Part shown: positions 48,789-58,485 of the stretch, piece after piece | Layout of the letters: every line of letters begins with the position of its first letter | How positions within the stretch are numbered: the stretch's first letter is position 1 | Notes under the pieces: generated by a model | The model's input: only the letters and a program-made list of their open reading frames with translations | What the model was told of the DNA's origin: nothing | Database searches by the model: none | Translations under genes and position numbers: made by a program | Source of the DNA: Corynebacterium argentoratense DSM 44202 | GTDB lineage: Bacteria; Actinomycetota; Actinomycetes; Mycobacteriales; Mycobacteriaceae | NCBI RefSeq assembly: GCF_000590555.1 | Contig: NC_022198.1 | Coordinates: 640,338 to 704,337 of the forward strand | Direction of reading: 5' to 3' | Length of the DNA stretch: 64,000 nucleotides

Positions 48789-49595
48789 CTAGCGGCTGTC
48801 GCGGCGGCTATCACGATAGCGAGGAGCATCGCGATGTCCCTCACGCGGGCGGAATTCGCGATAAGCAGTGCTGCTTTGCGTGCGTGGGGGCCGCGTTCGG
48901 GGAGTATCGCCGCCTAGTCGGGTGGTCTGTTGGCGGTCAACAACGACCCGGCGCTCTCCCGAAGCGCTGGCGCGGCGTCGTGAAGAATGCGTGGCGCCTC
49001 GTGTCCGCAGTAGCTCGTCGACTGTGACCTGTTGTGGGCGCTCGCCACGGGCGCGGCGGGTGCGTACACGGGTTGTCGCAGCCACATTCGCCCTGTCTGC
49101 CGACTGTTCTTTTCTGCGAGCGCGAGCGAGCGCAGCGGCGCGTGCTCGCGCACGGTTACGGGCAGCCAAATAGCGCAGCAACCCGATGAAACATACCAGC
49201 AGCGTGACGATCAACAGCGCAGGGAAAAACACAGTCAGTGGGTACACCGCGGCGACCATGTCCGCACGCCCCAAGGACCCCTTCGACGCGTCCGGAGCCA
49301 TGGAATCCGATACAAACCATGACGCCACGGGGGTTGCAAAAGCGAAGAAAATAGGGACGCATGCTGCGAAAATGCTTAAGCCGCGGACCTCAACCAGAAG
49401 GGAAGTCAGTAGCGCACCAACCGCGAAACATGCTAGGTATTGCCAACCCAGGTGAGAGCCAAGGACGCTGAGAAGCACACCGGTAGCCAACGTGGCGACC
49501 AGTATCGATAGGGCAGACCACAGCGGTATGCCAAAACCACCGGCCCTGCGGGGCGGGGGAGTGGGGCGCGAAGTGCGCGCAGGCTGTGAAGTCAC
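48789..49595 (-). CDS. DUF6542-type membrane protein with Arg-rich tail
   Basis: Four hydrophobic segments (residues 22-150), beginning GIPLWSALSILVATLATGVL, match the actinobacterial DUF6542 membrane domain. A long Arg/Ala-rich cytoplasmic tail (residues 155-268) follows with ARNRARARAAALARARRKE and a second basic half. Members lie next to ispH or xseA in corynebacteria and mycobacteria. The tail might bind nucleic acid or lipid head groups; this is inference. Confidence 0.8.
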   Translation of the reverse strand: MTSQPARTSRPTPPPRRAGGFGIPLWSALSILVATLATGVLLSVLGSHLGWQYLACFAVGALLTSLLVEVRGLSIFAACVPIFFAFATPVASWFVSDSMAPDASKGSLGRADMVAAVYPLTVFFPALLIVTLLVCFIGLLRYLAARNRARARAAALARARRKEQSADRANVAATTRVRTRRARGERPQQVTVDELLRTRGATHSSRRRASASGERRVVVDRQQTTRLGGDTPRTRPPRTQSSTAYREFRPREGHRDAPRYRDSRRDSR

Positions 49596-49649
49596 AAAAC
49601 GTTATGTTAGCCCATCGGGGGCTAAATCACCCGCAGCAGCCGGCCCAAG

Positions 49650-50885
49650 TTATTCATCTTTTGGGCATGCCGCTTCGGATCGGGCAGGTGTGGTGGGAAA
49701 AAGCTCAGAAAAAAATTCTCGCTGCGACACAAACTCCACCTCTTCAGGTGTTCGGGCGCCGGTTTTTAGATCAATCATGTCGCCAATGAAGCGCAGCAGC
49801 ACAGCGACCATCGCGGCGACCGGCACAGCAAAAAACGCGCCGAGGATCCCAAAAAGGGAACCGCCGATAGTGACGGACAACAGCACCACGGCCGGGTGAA
49901 GATTCATCGCTCTCGACTGCAACAGCGGTGACAAAATATTGCCTTCTAGCTGCTGCACGGCAACGACGATCACCAGTACAACAATGGCGGCGGTCAGCCC
50001 CTTAGCCACAAACGCCACCATGACAGCCAGTGCGCCGGCAACGAATGCCCCAACGATCGGGACGAACCCCGCAAAGAATGTCAGCATCGCCAGAACCAGA
50101 GCCAGTGGAATCCCCATGATGACCAGAGCAAGGCCAATGAACGCGGCGTCAACAAACGAAACGATCGCCTGAGCTCGAATGAAGCCCGACAAGGTGACCC
50201 AGCAGCGGGCGAGTAGTTCCCTTAAAGGGCCCCCCGCACGTCGGCCGACCACAGAGTTAAGCCAGGGCAGGAAGCGGTCCCCATCTTTAAGGAAAAAGAA
50301 GGTGAGAACCAAAACAATACCCACGTTGACGACGATGCTCGATGCCTTACCCAAACCGGCGAACAGGCGCTCGGCGATAGTGCCCGACTGATTTTGCAAC
50401 CAGGCTGTGCCGGAGGCGAAGTAATTGTTGAGGTCTTCATCGTGTAGATTCAGCGGCGGGCCTTGCAACCACAGTTCAATGCGCTGGATCCCCTCGAACC
50501 CTTGAAAATATAAGCCGGGCATCTGCTGTGCCACACTCGGTGCGATGAAAGCGAAGAATGCCCCTACCACTCCAACACTGCCGAGCAAAGTGATCAGAGC
50601 GGCGACCGCACGCGGCAGTTTGAGCCGGCACAGCCACTGCGTCGGAGTCCACAGCACGGTGGTGACGATGATCGCCAAAGCGACGGGCAGGATGCCACGC
50701 CAGAATTTACCCAATAACAGCCAGGTGACATAGGTGCCTGCCAGGATTACCAAGATGCGTAGAGACCACCACGCGAGCTGTTTTAAACCCTCAATGATGA
50801 CGCCGGTACGGTCGCGTGGGTGAGCGTGTGACGCGACGTCAGTATCGTGCAGTTCATCGACTGCATGCGGGGTAGAAGACAACAC
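49650..50885 (-). CDS. AI-2E family (PerM-like) transporter
   Basis: The 411-residue product has about eight hydrophobic segments with the family features TFFFLKDGDRFLPWL, the GIPLALVLAMLTFFAGFVPIVGA loop and NILSPLLQSRAMNLHPAVVL. Members move small molecules or act as Na+/H+ antiporters; autoinducer-2 export is only one case. The start is uncertain: GTG 50885 lies inside a 16-bp hairpin, and no ATG is available. The upstream in-frame ATG at 50909 would place the start beyond the hairpin loop. Confidence 0.85.
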   Translation of the reverse strand: MLSSTPHAVDELHDTDVASHAHPRDRTGVIIEGLKQLAWWSLRILVILAGTYVTWLLLGKFWRGILPVALAIIVTTVLWTPTQWLCRLKLPRAVAALITLLGSVGVVGAFFAFIAPSVAQQMPGLYFQGFEGIQRIELWLQGPPLNLHDEDLNNYFASGTAWLQNQSGTIAERLFAGLGKASSIVVNVGIVLVLTFFFLKDGDRFLPWLNSVVGRRAGGPLRELLARCWVTLSGFIRAQAIVSFVDAAFIGLALVIMGIPLALVLAMLTFFAGFVPIVGAFVAGALAVMVAFVAKGLTAAIVVLVIVVAVQQLEGNILSPLLQSRAMNLHPAVVLLSVTIGGSLFGILGAFFAVPVAAMVAVLLRFIGDMIDLKTGARTPEEVEFVSQREFFSELFPTTPARSEAACPKDE

Positions 50886-50920
50886 GCCCCCTATTGTGCC
50901 ACTACACAATAGGGGGCGTG
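50883..50920 (-). terminator. 16-bp perfect hairpin at the start of the AI-2E gene
   Basis: Arms CACGCCCCCTATTGTG (50883-50898) and its complement (50905-50920) around a 6-nt loop. It lies between metS and the AI-2E gene and covers the GTG 50885. It may terminate metPS or fold in the AI-2E leader. Confidence 0.6.
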
Positions 50921-50967
50921 AATTAGCAACACCCGGTAGCCGTGCGCGGTCGGCCGGGTGAGAAAGG

Positions 50968-51135
50968 TTAGTGTCCTTCGTGGGCGATCAGTGCGTCGTC
51001 CGTGGCGTAGTCATTGCTACCCAGCAAGCCGGACTGCTCATCCGGGTGGCGGCGCAACGTGGCGATCGAAGCAGCGAGGCCACCCCAGATCACAACCATG
51101 AACAACACCATCATCATTACGGCAATACCACTCAT
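50968..51135 (-). CDS. metS: Methionine/alanine importer small subunit MetS
   Basis: A 55-residue protein starting MSGIAVMMMVLFMVVIWGGL, with one transmembrane segment and a polar C-terminus containing TLRRHPDEQSGLL. MetS is the essential small partner of MetP in Corynebacterium. It begins 3 nt after the metP stop, so the two are coupled. It is followed by a CACCCGG/CCGGGTG hairpin (50930-50960). Confidence 0.9.
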   Translation of the reverse strand: MSGIAVMMMVLFMVVIWGGLAASIATLRRHPDEQSGLLGSNDYATDDALIAHEGH

Positions 51136-51138
51136 GGT

Positions 51139-52764
51139 TTAGGCCTCCTTCGTTGCGGGAACGGCATCCCCATTGTCGGGAACGTACTTTTGCGGGCGCT
51201 CCACGCTGAGCTCCAAGGAATTGGGGTCGACACCGAAGTCCGAGCCGGGCGGGCCCTGCAGCGGCTGGTTACCCTTCCACGGCATCACAGAGATCATGAA
51301 GGAACCGAGTACGACGACAGCCAGAACACCCCAGCCGTAGAGCAGTACCTGGGTGTGCGAGTAGCCGCCGTAGGGCTCCTTGATGAGGGAGATGAGCTCC
51401 TGCAGCAGGGTGTAGCCCAGGACGATGGTCGTGACGTTCACGACGCAGATACGCCAGATGGTGCCGACCTTGAAGGAGGAGACAGCGTTGAGGTGGAGGG
51501 CAAGCTCGTCGATGCGGCGCAGGATCCAGTCGATCACGACGATGGAGATCAAAGCGATGGCGACGATGCCAACGTTGTTGGTGAACTTGTCCATGATGTC
51601 CAGGGTGACCAAGCCCGAGGTGGTGGAGAACAACGCCAGGGAGAGCAGAGCCATCGCAACACCAACACCGATGGCGGCAGTCTTGCGCTCGAGATTGAGC
51701 TTGTCCTTGACACCGGAGACAACGACCTCAAGGAGCGAGAACAGGGAGGTGAATCCGGCGATGGTCAGGGAGCCGAAGAACAGGGTGCCGAAGATGGCGC
51801 CCATTGGCATGTTGTTGATGATGGTCGGGAACGCGATGAACGCCAAGCCAATGCCGGAGCTCACGACCTCATCCACGGCAACGTTTTGCTGGTTAGCCAT
51901 GAAACCCAGAGCGGCGAAGACGCCGATACCTGCGAGCAGCTCGAAAGAAGAGTTCGCGAAACCAGTGACCAGGCCGGTGCCGGTCAGGTTAGTGCGGGGC
52001 TTGAGGTAGGAGGAGTAGGTCAGCATAATGCCGAAGCCGACAGATAGGGAGAAGAAGATCTGACCGTATGCTGCGACCCAGATGCTCGGGTCCTTCAGAG
52101 CTTCCCAACGCGGAGTAAACAGTGCATCGAGGCCGGTGCCCGCGCCCGGCAGGAACAGGGCAGCGATGACAACAATTAAGAAGAGGACGGTCAGGATCGG
52201 CATGAAGATCTTTGACGCCCGGCCGATGCCAGAGTCAACGCCCATCGCCAGAACGAGGATGGCGACGATCCACACGATGGCCAAAGCGACCGCGATCTGA
52301 GGAACGATCGAGGTGGAGAAAGTCTGGGAATCGTCCATCCTGAGGAAGGACTTGAAGAAGTAGTCCTGTGGTACCTCGCCCCATGCCTTGTTCAGCGACT
52401 TGACGGTGTAGAGGGCTGCCCAGGCGATGATGGCTGCATAGTAAATGGTGATGAAGAAACAGATGCCTGTCTGAATCCAACCAACCGGTTCTGCCCAGCT
52501 CTTGATGCGGCGGAAAGCCAAGGGGGCGGCGCCGCGGTAGCGGTGGCCCAGTGCGTAGTCGAGGAAGAGCAGGGGGATACCTGCGGTTAGTAGCGCTAAC
52601 AGGTACGGAACGAGGAATGCGCCGCCGCCGGATTCATACGCGACGTAAGGGAAGCGCCAAATGTTGCCCAAGCCCACAGCTGAGCCGATAGCGGCCAGCA
52701 AAAATGCCATGCGGGATGAGAACACTTCGCGGCGCTCAGGGCTTGAAACTTCCTGTGCAGCCAT
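51139..52764 (-). CDS. metP: Sodium-dependent methionine/alanine transporter MetP (NSS family)
   Basis: The 541-residue protein has 12 hydrophobic segments. Its first helix reads GSAVGLGNIWRFPYVAYESG, the sodium and substrate site of the neurotransmitter:sodium symporter family. MetPS of Corynebacterium glutamicum takes up methionine and alanine with sodium. The adjacent MetS identifies this member within the broader NSS family. The start at 52764 follows an AAAGGTC site. Confidence 0.92.
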   Translation of the reverse strand: MAAQEVSSPERREVFSSRMAFLLAAIGSAVGLGNIWRFPYVAYESGGGAFLVPYLLALLTAGIPLLFLDYALGHRYRGAAPLAFRRIKSWAEPVGWIQTGICFFITIYYAAIIAWAALYTVKSLNKAWGEVPQDYFFKSFLRMDDSQTFSTSIVPQIAVALAIVWIVAILVLAMGVDSGIGRASKIFMPILTVLFLIVVIAALFLPGAGTGLDALFTPRWEALKDPSIWVAAYGQIFFSLSVGFGIMLTYSSYLKPRTNLTGTGLVTGFANSSFELLAGIGVFAALGFMANQQNVAVDEVVSSGIGLAFIAFPTIINNMPMGAIFGTLFFGSLTIAGFTSLFSLLEVVVSGVKDKLNLERKTAAIGVGVAMALLSLALFSTTSGLVTLDIMDKFTNNVGIVAIALISIVVIDWILRRIDELALHLNAVSSFKVGTIWRICVVNVTTIVLGYTLLQELISLIKEPYGGYSHTQVLLYGWGVLAVVVLGSFMISVMPWKGNQPLQGPPGSDFGVDPNSLELSVERPQKYVPDNGDAVPATKEA

Positions 52765-53081
52765 GGTCGAAGACCTTTCACTTTAGAAATGAACGATATG
52801 TGTATTTTTTGCGCAGACCGCGGGGTGGTGCGGAGTGTACTCAAGCGCGAATCTCACTGGCCATGGTGAGGGTGTTCACAATCTAGGCCTGAAAGTCAAC
52901 ACATAATAACAAAAGGTGGTGGAATAGCCCCCCACGGTTGCCCCCGGTGCGACCCGGCTAGTGGTGTGGGGCCAGCGTTACTGTACCCAGAGGTTGGACC
53001 GTCGTAGAAAAGCAGGTTATGGGCGGGCGGTCGAGTGGGCTATAGGAATCTATGGTCAGCTGGCTGATAGTATTAGCGCCC

Positions 53082-54161
53082 GTGAGCCTTACTCTTGGAA
53101 TCGTCGGTCTGCCCAATGTTGGCAAGTCCACTTTGTTTAACGCACTTACCCGCAACGATGTTCTTTCGGCTAATTATCCCTTCGCAACCATCGAGCCCAA
53201 CGTTGGCCTCGTCGAGCTGCCTGACTCGCGACTGTCTAAGCTCGCCGAGATCTTCGGCTCGGAGCGCATCTTGCCCGCAACCGTCTCCTTCGTCGATATC
53301 GCCGGCATCGTCAAGGGTGCGTCCGAGGGGGAGGGGCTTGGAAACAAATTCCTGGCCAACATTCGCGAAGCAGATGCAATCTGCCAGGTAGTGCGTGCAT
53401 TCGCCGATGGCGACGTCATCCACGTCGATGGCCGTGTCGATCCGCGCAGCGACATGTCGGTTATCGAGACCGAGCTGATCCTCGCCGACCTTCAGACCAT
53501 CGAAAAGGCACTGCCGCGTTTGGAAAAGGAAGCAAAGAAGGACAAGTCCAAGGCCTCAGAAGTAGAGGCAGTCAAAAAGGCCCAGGCAATCCTCGAAGAT
53601 GACCGCACCTTGTTCGCTGCACAGTCTGAGGTTGACCTTGCAGCTCTGCGTGAACTTCACTTGCTGACTGCAAAGCCGTTTTTGTACGTATTCAACTCTG
53701 ATGAAGCCGTGCTGACCGATGAGGCCAAGAAGGCGGAACTCCGCGAGCTGGTGGCGCCTGCCGACTGCGTGTTCCTAGACGCCAAGACGGAGACCGAGCT
53801 GCTCGAACTGGACGAGGAGGAAGCCGCAGAGCTTCTAGAGTCTGTCGGTCAACATGAGCCCGGCTTGCATTCGTTGGCTAAGGCCGGCTTCGATACCCTC
53901 GGATTGCAAACCTATTTGACGGCAGGCCCCAAGGAAGCGCGTGCGTGGACTATCCACAAGGGTGACACCGCGCCCCAGGCAGCTGGCGTTATCCACACCG
54001 ACTTCGAGCGTGGATTTATTAAGGCTGAGATTGTGTCCTTCGATGATCTTGTTGCCGCCGGTTCCATGGCGGAGGCTAAGGCCCAAGGCAAGGTGCGCAT
54101 GGAGGGCAAGGACTACGTGATGGCTGACGGTGACGTCGTCGAGTTCAAGTTCAACGTGTAG
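53082..54161 (+). CDS. ychF: Redox-regulated ATPase YchF (Obg-like GTPase superfamily)
   Basis: From the GTG at 53082 the product is 359 residues, as expected. The P-loop reads GLPNVGKST (residues 9-17), followed by [15 protein letters not shown], the [19 protein letters not shown] switch II with YchF-specific form, and the C-terminal TGS domain ending VVEFKFNV. YchF binds ribosomes and prefers ATP. A TAGTAT box 8-14 nt upstream suggests leaderless expression. Its last eight codons recur in diverged form at 59150-59176, downstream of the inserted module. Confidence 0.96.
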   Translation: MSLTLGIVGLPNVGKSTLFNALTRNDVLSANYPFATIEPNVGLVELPDSRLSKLAEIFGSERILPATVSFVDIAGIVKGASEGEGLGNKFLANIREADAICQVVRAFADGDVIHVDGRVDPRSDMSVIETELILADLQTIEKALPRLEKEAKKDKSKASEVEAVKKAQAILEDDRTLFAAQSEVDLAALRELHLLTAKPFLYVFNSDEAVLTDEAKKAELRELVAPADCVFLDAKTETELLELDEEEAAELLESVGQHEPGLHSLAKAGFDTLGLQTYLTAGPKEARAWTIHKGDTAPQAAGVIHTDFERGFIKAEIVSFDDLVAAGSMAEAKAQGKVRMEGKDYVMADGDVVEFKFNV

Positions 54162-54211
54162 TTACGTTCCGGTTCAACGTCTGGGCGTCGCGTCCACTGT
54201 CTACTTGTGCG

Positions 54212-54227
54212 CAACTTGTACAAGTTG
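54212..54227. promoter_or_regulatory. Palindromic operator of the Phd/RelE pair
   Basis: A perfect 16-bp palindrome CAACTTGTACAAGTTG lies 13 nt before the antitoxin start and touches the -10 box TACTAT (54228-54233). The antitoxin or its toxin complex is expected to bind here and repress. Confidence 0.7.
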
Positions 54228-54239
54228 TACTATAAGGTC

Positions 54240-54485
54240 ATGACTTCCGTGACCCTGTCCCGGTTCCGTAGTCGGCAGAGCGATTACATCGCTGCAGCGC
54301 AGCGAGAGCCCGTCGAGATCACTTCGCGCGGAGCCGGTCGCCGTGCCGTGGTCGTGTCCCCCGAGTTCTTTGATCGTGCGCTGCAGGCATTGGAGGACCA
54401 AGCTGATGTCCGTGGTGCCGCCGAGGCTCGCAACGAAGAGGGGCGAGTCTCCCACGCGGAGCTCATGCGCGAGCTTGGCCTCTGA
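54240..54485 (+). CDS. Phd/YefM-family antitoxin
   Basis: The 81-residue protein has the YefM fold start TLSRFRSRQSDYIAAAQREP then VEITSRGAGRRAVVVSPEFF, in the DNA-binding N-terminal half. The acidic, less ordered C-terminus (ADVRGAAEARNEEGRVSHAE) is the toxin-binding part. The ATG at 54240 lies 6 nt after a TACTAT box, so the transcript is probably leaderless. It ends 9 nt before the toxin gene, and an operator palindrome lies directly upstream. Confidence 0.88.
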   Translation: MTSVTLSRFRSRQSDYIAAAQREPVEITSRGAGRRAVVVSPEFFDRALQALEDQADVRGAAEARNEEGRVSHAELMRELGL

Positions 54486-54494
54486 ACCTGTTGG

Positions 54495-54752
54495 ATGTCG
54501 TACGCGATCAGCTACGTTCCTTCAGCAGCTAAGGCTATTCGGAAGCTCGACAAATCGGTGGCTCGTCGGCTGCTTGAGGCCATCGATGGCCTCGCCACTG
54601 ACCCGCGTCCGCCGGGCTTCATCCAGCTTGCGGGAGGCAGGGGAGAGTTCCGCATCCGCGTCGGTGACTATCGTGTCGTATACGACGTCCAGGATGGCGA
54701 GCTGATAATCCTTGTGCTCCGGGTCGGGCATCGCCGAGAGGTGTATCGATGA
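54495..54752 (+). CDS. RelE/ParE-family toxin
   Basis: The 85-residue protein has the RelE fold elements YAISYVPSAAKAIRKLDKSV at the N-terminus and the catalytic strand pair GEFRIRVGDYRVVYDVQDGE, with a C-terminal VGHRREVYR containing a basic residue pair and Tyr typical of mRNA-cleaving RelE toxins. It would cut mRNA on the ribosome when the antitoxin is lost. It is coupled to the YefM-like gene and sits in the module downstream of ychF. Confidence 0.9.
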   Translation: MSYAISYVPSAAKAIRKLDKSVARRLLEAIDGLATDPRPPGFIQLAGGRGEFRIRVGDYRVVYDVQDGELIILVLRVGHRREVYR

Positions 54753-54871
54753 GGTGGCGTCCGCCGTCTCATGATGGAGGGGAGTTTGTTGGCGTGAGCT
54801 TGCCTAGATCGAACCAGCGAACTGAGCCCATGGCTGGCCAAGCGAAAAAGGGGCGGGTTTACAAGTCGCCG

Positions 54872-54980
54872 CTAGCTGTACTGACCGGGGAGGTTAGTTA
54901 ACCGGGACACCGGTGGAAGACCCCCACACGCGGAATGGGGCCGGTGGTGATTGTAATCTCGCAGCCACCGGCCCTTTGTC
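54872..54980 (-). pseudogene. C-terminal remnant of an IS481-family transposase
   Basis: Thirty-six residues remain on the minus strand, TKGRWLRDYNHHRPHSACGG then LPPVSRLTNLPGQYS. This is the end of the DDE domain of IS481 transposases. The remnant is cut exactly at the ISL3 terminal repeat, so the ISL3 element inserted into or beside it. The N-terminal part is not found on the other flank. Confidence 0.82.
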
Positions 54981-56437
54981 GGCTCTTCACGATTTAGAGT
55001 GCGTTGATCCGGGCGTGCAGCTGCCCGGAGTGAATCAGGCACCGCAAGATGTAGTAGTCGAGGTTGCCGAACCCCAGGGCGATCCCCCGTAGATGCTCTA
55101 ACCGGCCATTGATGGCCTCGACCGGCCCGTTGGACGCCCCGATGTCGAAGTAAACCAGCACATCCTCGCGCCGACGCCACAACGTCCGACCCAGCTGGGC
55201 CAGCTCCTCCAACCCTTTCGGCACGCCCTTACGCAGGGTGTTGATGATCCGTTCCATCAACTTCTTGCCCTCCGATTTCTTCGGGTGCCCGTAGGCCTGG
55301 ATCATGTCCTGTGAGAGCCATCCACGTGACCTCGAGTGCCACGTATTCGTCATCGGTGGCCCACAACAGGTCCAGCCGCCTGTTCTGCCGCTCGGTGAGG
55401 TAGTTCCTCCTGGTCAGCAAGGTCCGCCGGTGCTTGTACAGCGGATCATCCTTGCGTCCACGACGCCCCGTGGTCTCACGTTGGAGCCTCTGCCGGCAGC
55501 CAGTGAGCTTGTCCGCTGCCAGATGCACGACGTGGAACGGATCCATCACCTTCCTCGCCTGGGGCAGTACCTGGTCGACGGCGGTGGCGTAGCCGGTGAA
55601 GCCGTCCATGGTCACCACCTGCACCTGGCTGCGGAAACCAGGGTCGCGTTCCTGCAGCCACGTGCGCAGCACGTCCGCGCTGCGGCCTGGGCGGATATCC
55701 AGTAGTCGGGCCGGCCCACGGCCATCGGCCAGCGGGGTGAGGTCGACCAGGATCGTCACCAGGTTCGACGGCTTGCCTGGCTTCCGGGCGTGCTTCCACA
55801 CGTGCTCATCCACCCCGAGGATGCGCACCCCGTCCAGATGGGAGGGGTTGTCGTAGACGAGCTGTCGGCAGGCGTCCACAGCGACCTGATTGACCAGTTC
55901 CCACCCCACCCCGAGGGCCTTGGCGGTGGCGGCCACGCTCATCCGGTCGATGGCCAGTAGCTGGAGGATCCAGCCGGTCACCCGTTCGGTGAGCTTGGCC
56001 CCGTCATTGGCGCAGTTGAGGCAGGCTTGGAAGATTTTCCGCCGACATTGTTGATTGGTGCAGGTGAATCGGGGGACACGAACGTGCAGGCGGGTGGGAA
56101 ACCCCACGACCGGCAGGTCAACCAGTCGGCGGACAGTGTGATCACGCAGTTTCCCGGGTTGGGTGCAGTCGGGGCAGTGCCCCTCGACAGCGACCGGGGC
56201 GGCGTCGATGATGGTGAAGGTTCCGACGTCGGCGGCTGCGGTGATCGTCAAGCCGATTTCTGCCGTGCGGCAGATGGTGTCTGCGACGAGGTTGCCACTA
56301 GGCTGCACAGTAGGGTCCTGGTTCGGTCAGATGGAAGCGTCGTAACTCTCATCTTGTACCGGCCAGGACCCCTTATATGTTGTGCCACCCCGAACCGGGC
56401 TCTGCGGTCAGCTACGCACTCCGAAACGCGAAGAGCC
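54981..56437 (-). mobile_element. ISL3-family insertion sequence, 1457 bp
   Basis: Terminal inverted repeats begin GGCTCTTC at both ends (54981-55002 and 56416-56437) and match at 18 of 22 positions. The transposase ORF is inside. ISL3 elements normally leave an 8-bp duplication; the flanks here read CCTTTGTC and CCTTAACC, which agree only in the first four bases. This suggests a deletion or recombination at one side. Confidence 0.88.
54994..56308 (-). pseudogene. ISL3 transposase, frameshifted
   Basis: The main frame from 56308 encodes the zinc-binding N-terminus (CPDCTQPGK ... FTCTNQQCRRKIF) and a DDE-type domain with ILGVDEHVWKHAR, VVTMDGFTGYATAV and VMDPFHVVHLAADKL. Near 55320 the reading shifts: the main frame ends in EVTWMALTGHDPG, whereas the correct continuation LSQDMIQAYGHPKKSEGKKL runs in another frame to the stop at 54994. 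That frame holds IGASNGPVEAINGRL with the last catalytic Glu. ISL3 transposases are normally a single frame of about 430 residues, so this copy is probably inactive. Confidence 0.85.
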
Positions 56438-56592
56438 CCTTAACCGGCTGGGGTACGTGCCGCGAAGAGCCAGGTCGCCGAGTACGATCCCGATTCCACG
56501 GAGACGGACCGTGAACTCGAATTACGTGCCTGGCCCAAGGTGTGTCCGCTCGGCGTGTGGTTTAACCCTTACGAGACTTGCCGGTCGCAGCC

Positions 56593-58485
56593 TCAGCGTT
56601 TCGCTTGCGCAGCCCGCAGGCCGTTCAAGATCACGATCACTTCGGCGACCTCGTGGACCAACACGACGGCGGCCAGGCCCAGCACGCCGCTGATCGCCAG
56701 CGGCATTAACACGATGATGATGGCCAGAGACAGCACGATGTTCTGGTTGATGATCCTGCCGCCTCGGCGGGCGTGCTGCAGCGCCTTCGGGATCAGCCGG
56801 AGGTCGTGGCCGGTGAAGGCGACGTCAGCGGACTCGATCGCGGCGTCAGAGCCGGTCGCTCCCATCGCTATGCCCACCGTCGCGCCCGCCAGCGCAGGCG
56901 CGTCGTTGATGCCGTCGCCAATCATCGCCGTCGGCGTCTTGGAGGAGAGTTCGGCGACGATGCTTGCCTTGTCCTCCGGGCGAAGCTCGGCGCGCACGTC
57001 GTCGATTCCGGCGATTTCAGCCAGCGCCCGGGCGGTGCGAGTGTTGTCGCCGGTGAGCATGCTCACTTCCACGCCGTTGGCGTGCAGGGTCTGCACGACT
57101 TGGGGTACCTCGGGCCGCAGCTCGTCGCGGACCCCGATCGCCCCGGCGAGGGCGTCATCGACGGTGACAAGGACGCAGGTCTGGCCCTCGGACTCCATGC
57201 GCTCAACGTCTGCCTTTAGTGGCCCGGCATCGATCCACCGGGGGCTGCCCACCAGCACCCGTCGACCTTCGACGGTGCCGCCGATGCCATGTCCGGCTTC
57301 CTCGCTGATGTCCTGGGCAGAGGGCGCTTCGGGCACCGCTGCCGCGATCGCCGCGGCGAGGGGGTGCGTCGATTGCTGCTCAACTGCCGCCGCGAAGGCA
57401 AGCACCTGCGCCCGATCGAATCCGTCTGCCGGGACCACGTCGGTAACCTCGGGCTGGTTGCGTGTAAGGGTTCCGGTCTTGTCCACCGCCAGGTGACGGA
57501 TGCCGCCGAGCCGCTCGAACGCCGCGCCGGACTTGATGACCACGCCGAACTGGCTGGCCGCGCCGATCGCGGCCACGACCGTCAGCGGCACGGAGATTGC
57601 CAGCGCGCACGGCGATGCTGCGACCAGGACCACCAACGCGCGGGTGATCCACGTCTCGGGGTCGCCGAGCAGCGAGCCAATCACGCCGACCAGCACCGCC
57701 AGGATCATCACTCCGGGCACTAGGGGTTGGGCAATCCGGTCGGCGATCCGGGCGCGGTCGCCCTTTTCCGCCTGCGCCTGCTCGACCAGGTCCACGAGTG
57801 TGGTCAGCGAGTTGTCCGTTCCAGCTGCGGTCGTCTCGACCTCCAGAACACCGGCGGAGTTGATCGCTCCCGCGGGCACCTCGTCGCCGGGTGCGACCTC
57901 CTCCGGAATGGATTCTCCGGTGATCGCTGAGGTGTCAAGGCTGGAGCGTCCGGAACGAATGATGCCGTCCGTGGCGATCCGCTCCCCAGGGCGAACGAGC
58001 ATCAGCTCGCCAGCCACGAGGTCCTTCGCTGCGACCTCGACCGTCGTGCCGTCGCGCAGCACCGTCGCGGTCTGCGGCACCAACTTCAACAGTGCCCGCA
58101 GTCCGCCCTGGGCCCGGTCCATCGCCTTGTCTTCCAGTGCCTCAGCGATCGCGTACAGGAACGCTAGAGCCGCAGCCTCTCCGACGTAGCCGAGGATTAC
58201 CGCGCCGACCGCGCTGATCGTCATCAGCAACCCAATGCCGAGCTTGCGCTTTTTGACAAGGTTCCGGATCGCTCCAGGCGCGAACGTATACGCCCCCAAC
58301 AGTAGGCCGACCCAGAACAGTATTGTCGCGGGTGTCTCCAGTCCGGCCCAGTCCAGCGCCAGGCCTATACCGAGGGCTACGCCAGAGAAGATCGGCAGTA
58401 GCAACTCGGCGTCCTTCCACCATGGCCGATCGAGATCTTCGATCTCCGTGGCTGGTTCGTGTTCGCATCCACATGCTGAACTCAT
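56593..58485 (-). CDS. cadA: Heavy-metal P1B-type ATPase (cadmium/zinc/lead export)
   Basis: From ATG 58485 (AAAGGAGC upstream) the product is 630 residues. A short Cys-rich N-terminus (MSSACGCEHEP) replaces the usual HMA domain. Then come TGES (actuator), the metal-site ASPCALAIS in helix 6, DKTGTLT with the phosphorylated Asp near residue 334, STHPLAAA, and GDGINDAPAL. It exports divalent soft metals. It overlaps cmtR by four bases (ATGA), so it is cotranscribed and controlled by CmtR. Confidence 0.94.
   Translation of the reverse strand: MSSACGCEHEPATEIEDLDRPWWKDAELLLPIFSGVALGIGLALDWAGLETPATILFWVGLLLGAYTFAPGAIRNLVKKRKLGIGLLMTISAVGAVILGYVGEAAALAFLYAIAEALEDKAMDRAQGGLRALLKLVPQTATVLRDGTTVEVAAKDLVAGELMLVRPGERIATDGIIRSGRSSLDTSAITGESIPEEVAPGDEVPAGAINSAGVLEVETTAAGTDNSLTTLVDLVEQAQAEKGDRARIADRIAQPLVPGVMILAVLVGVIGSLLGDPETWITRALVVLVAASPCALAISVPLTVVAAIGAASQFGVVIKSGAAFERLGGIRHLAVDKTGTLTRNQPEVTDVVPADGFDRAQVLAFAAAVEQQSTHPLAAAIAAAVPEAPSAQDISEEAGHGIGGTVEGRRVLVGSPRWIDAGPLKADVERMESEGQTCVLVTVDDALAGAIGVRDELRPEVPQVVQTLHANGVEVSMLTGDNTRTARALAEIAGIDDVRAELRPEDKASIVAELSSKTPTAMIGDGINDAPALAGATVGIAMGATGSDAAIESADVAFTGHDLRLIPKALQHARRGGRIINQNIVLSLAIIIVLMPLAISGVLGLAAVVLVHEVAEVIVILNGLRAAQAKR

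Noticed and set aside
54977..55180. Upstream part of the frame that ends in the IS481 remnant
   Set aside because: Only the portion past the ISL3 terminal repeat is IS481-like; the rest is antiframe ISL3 sequence read by chance.
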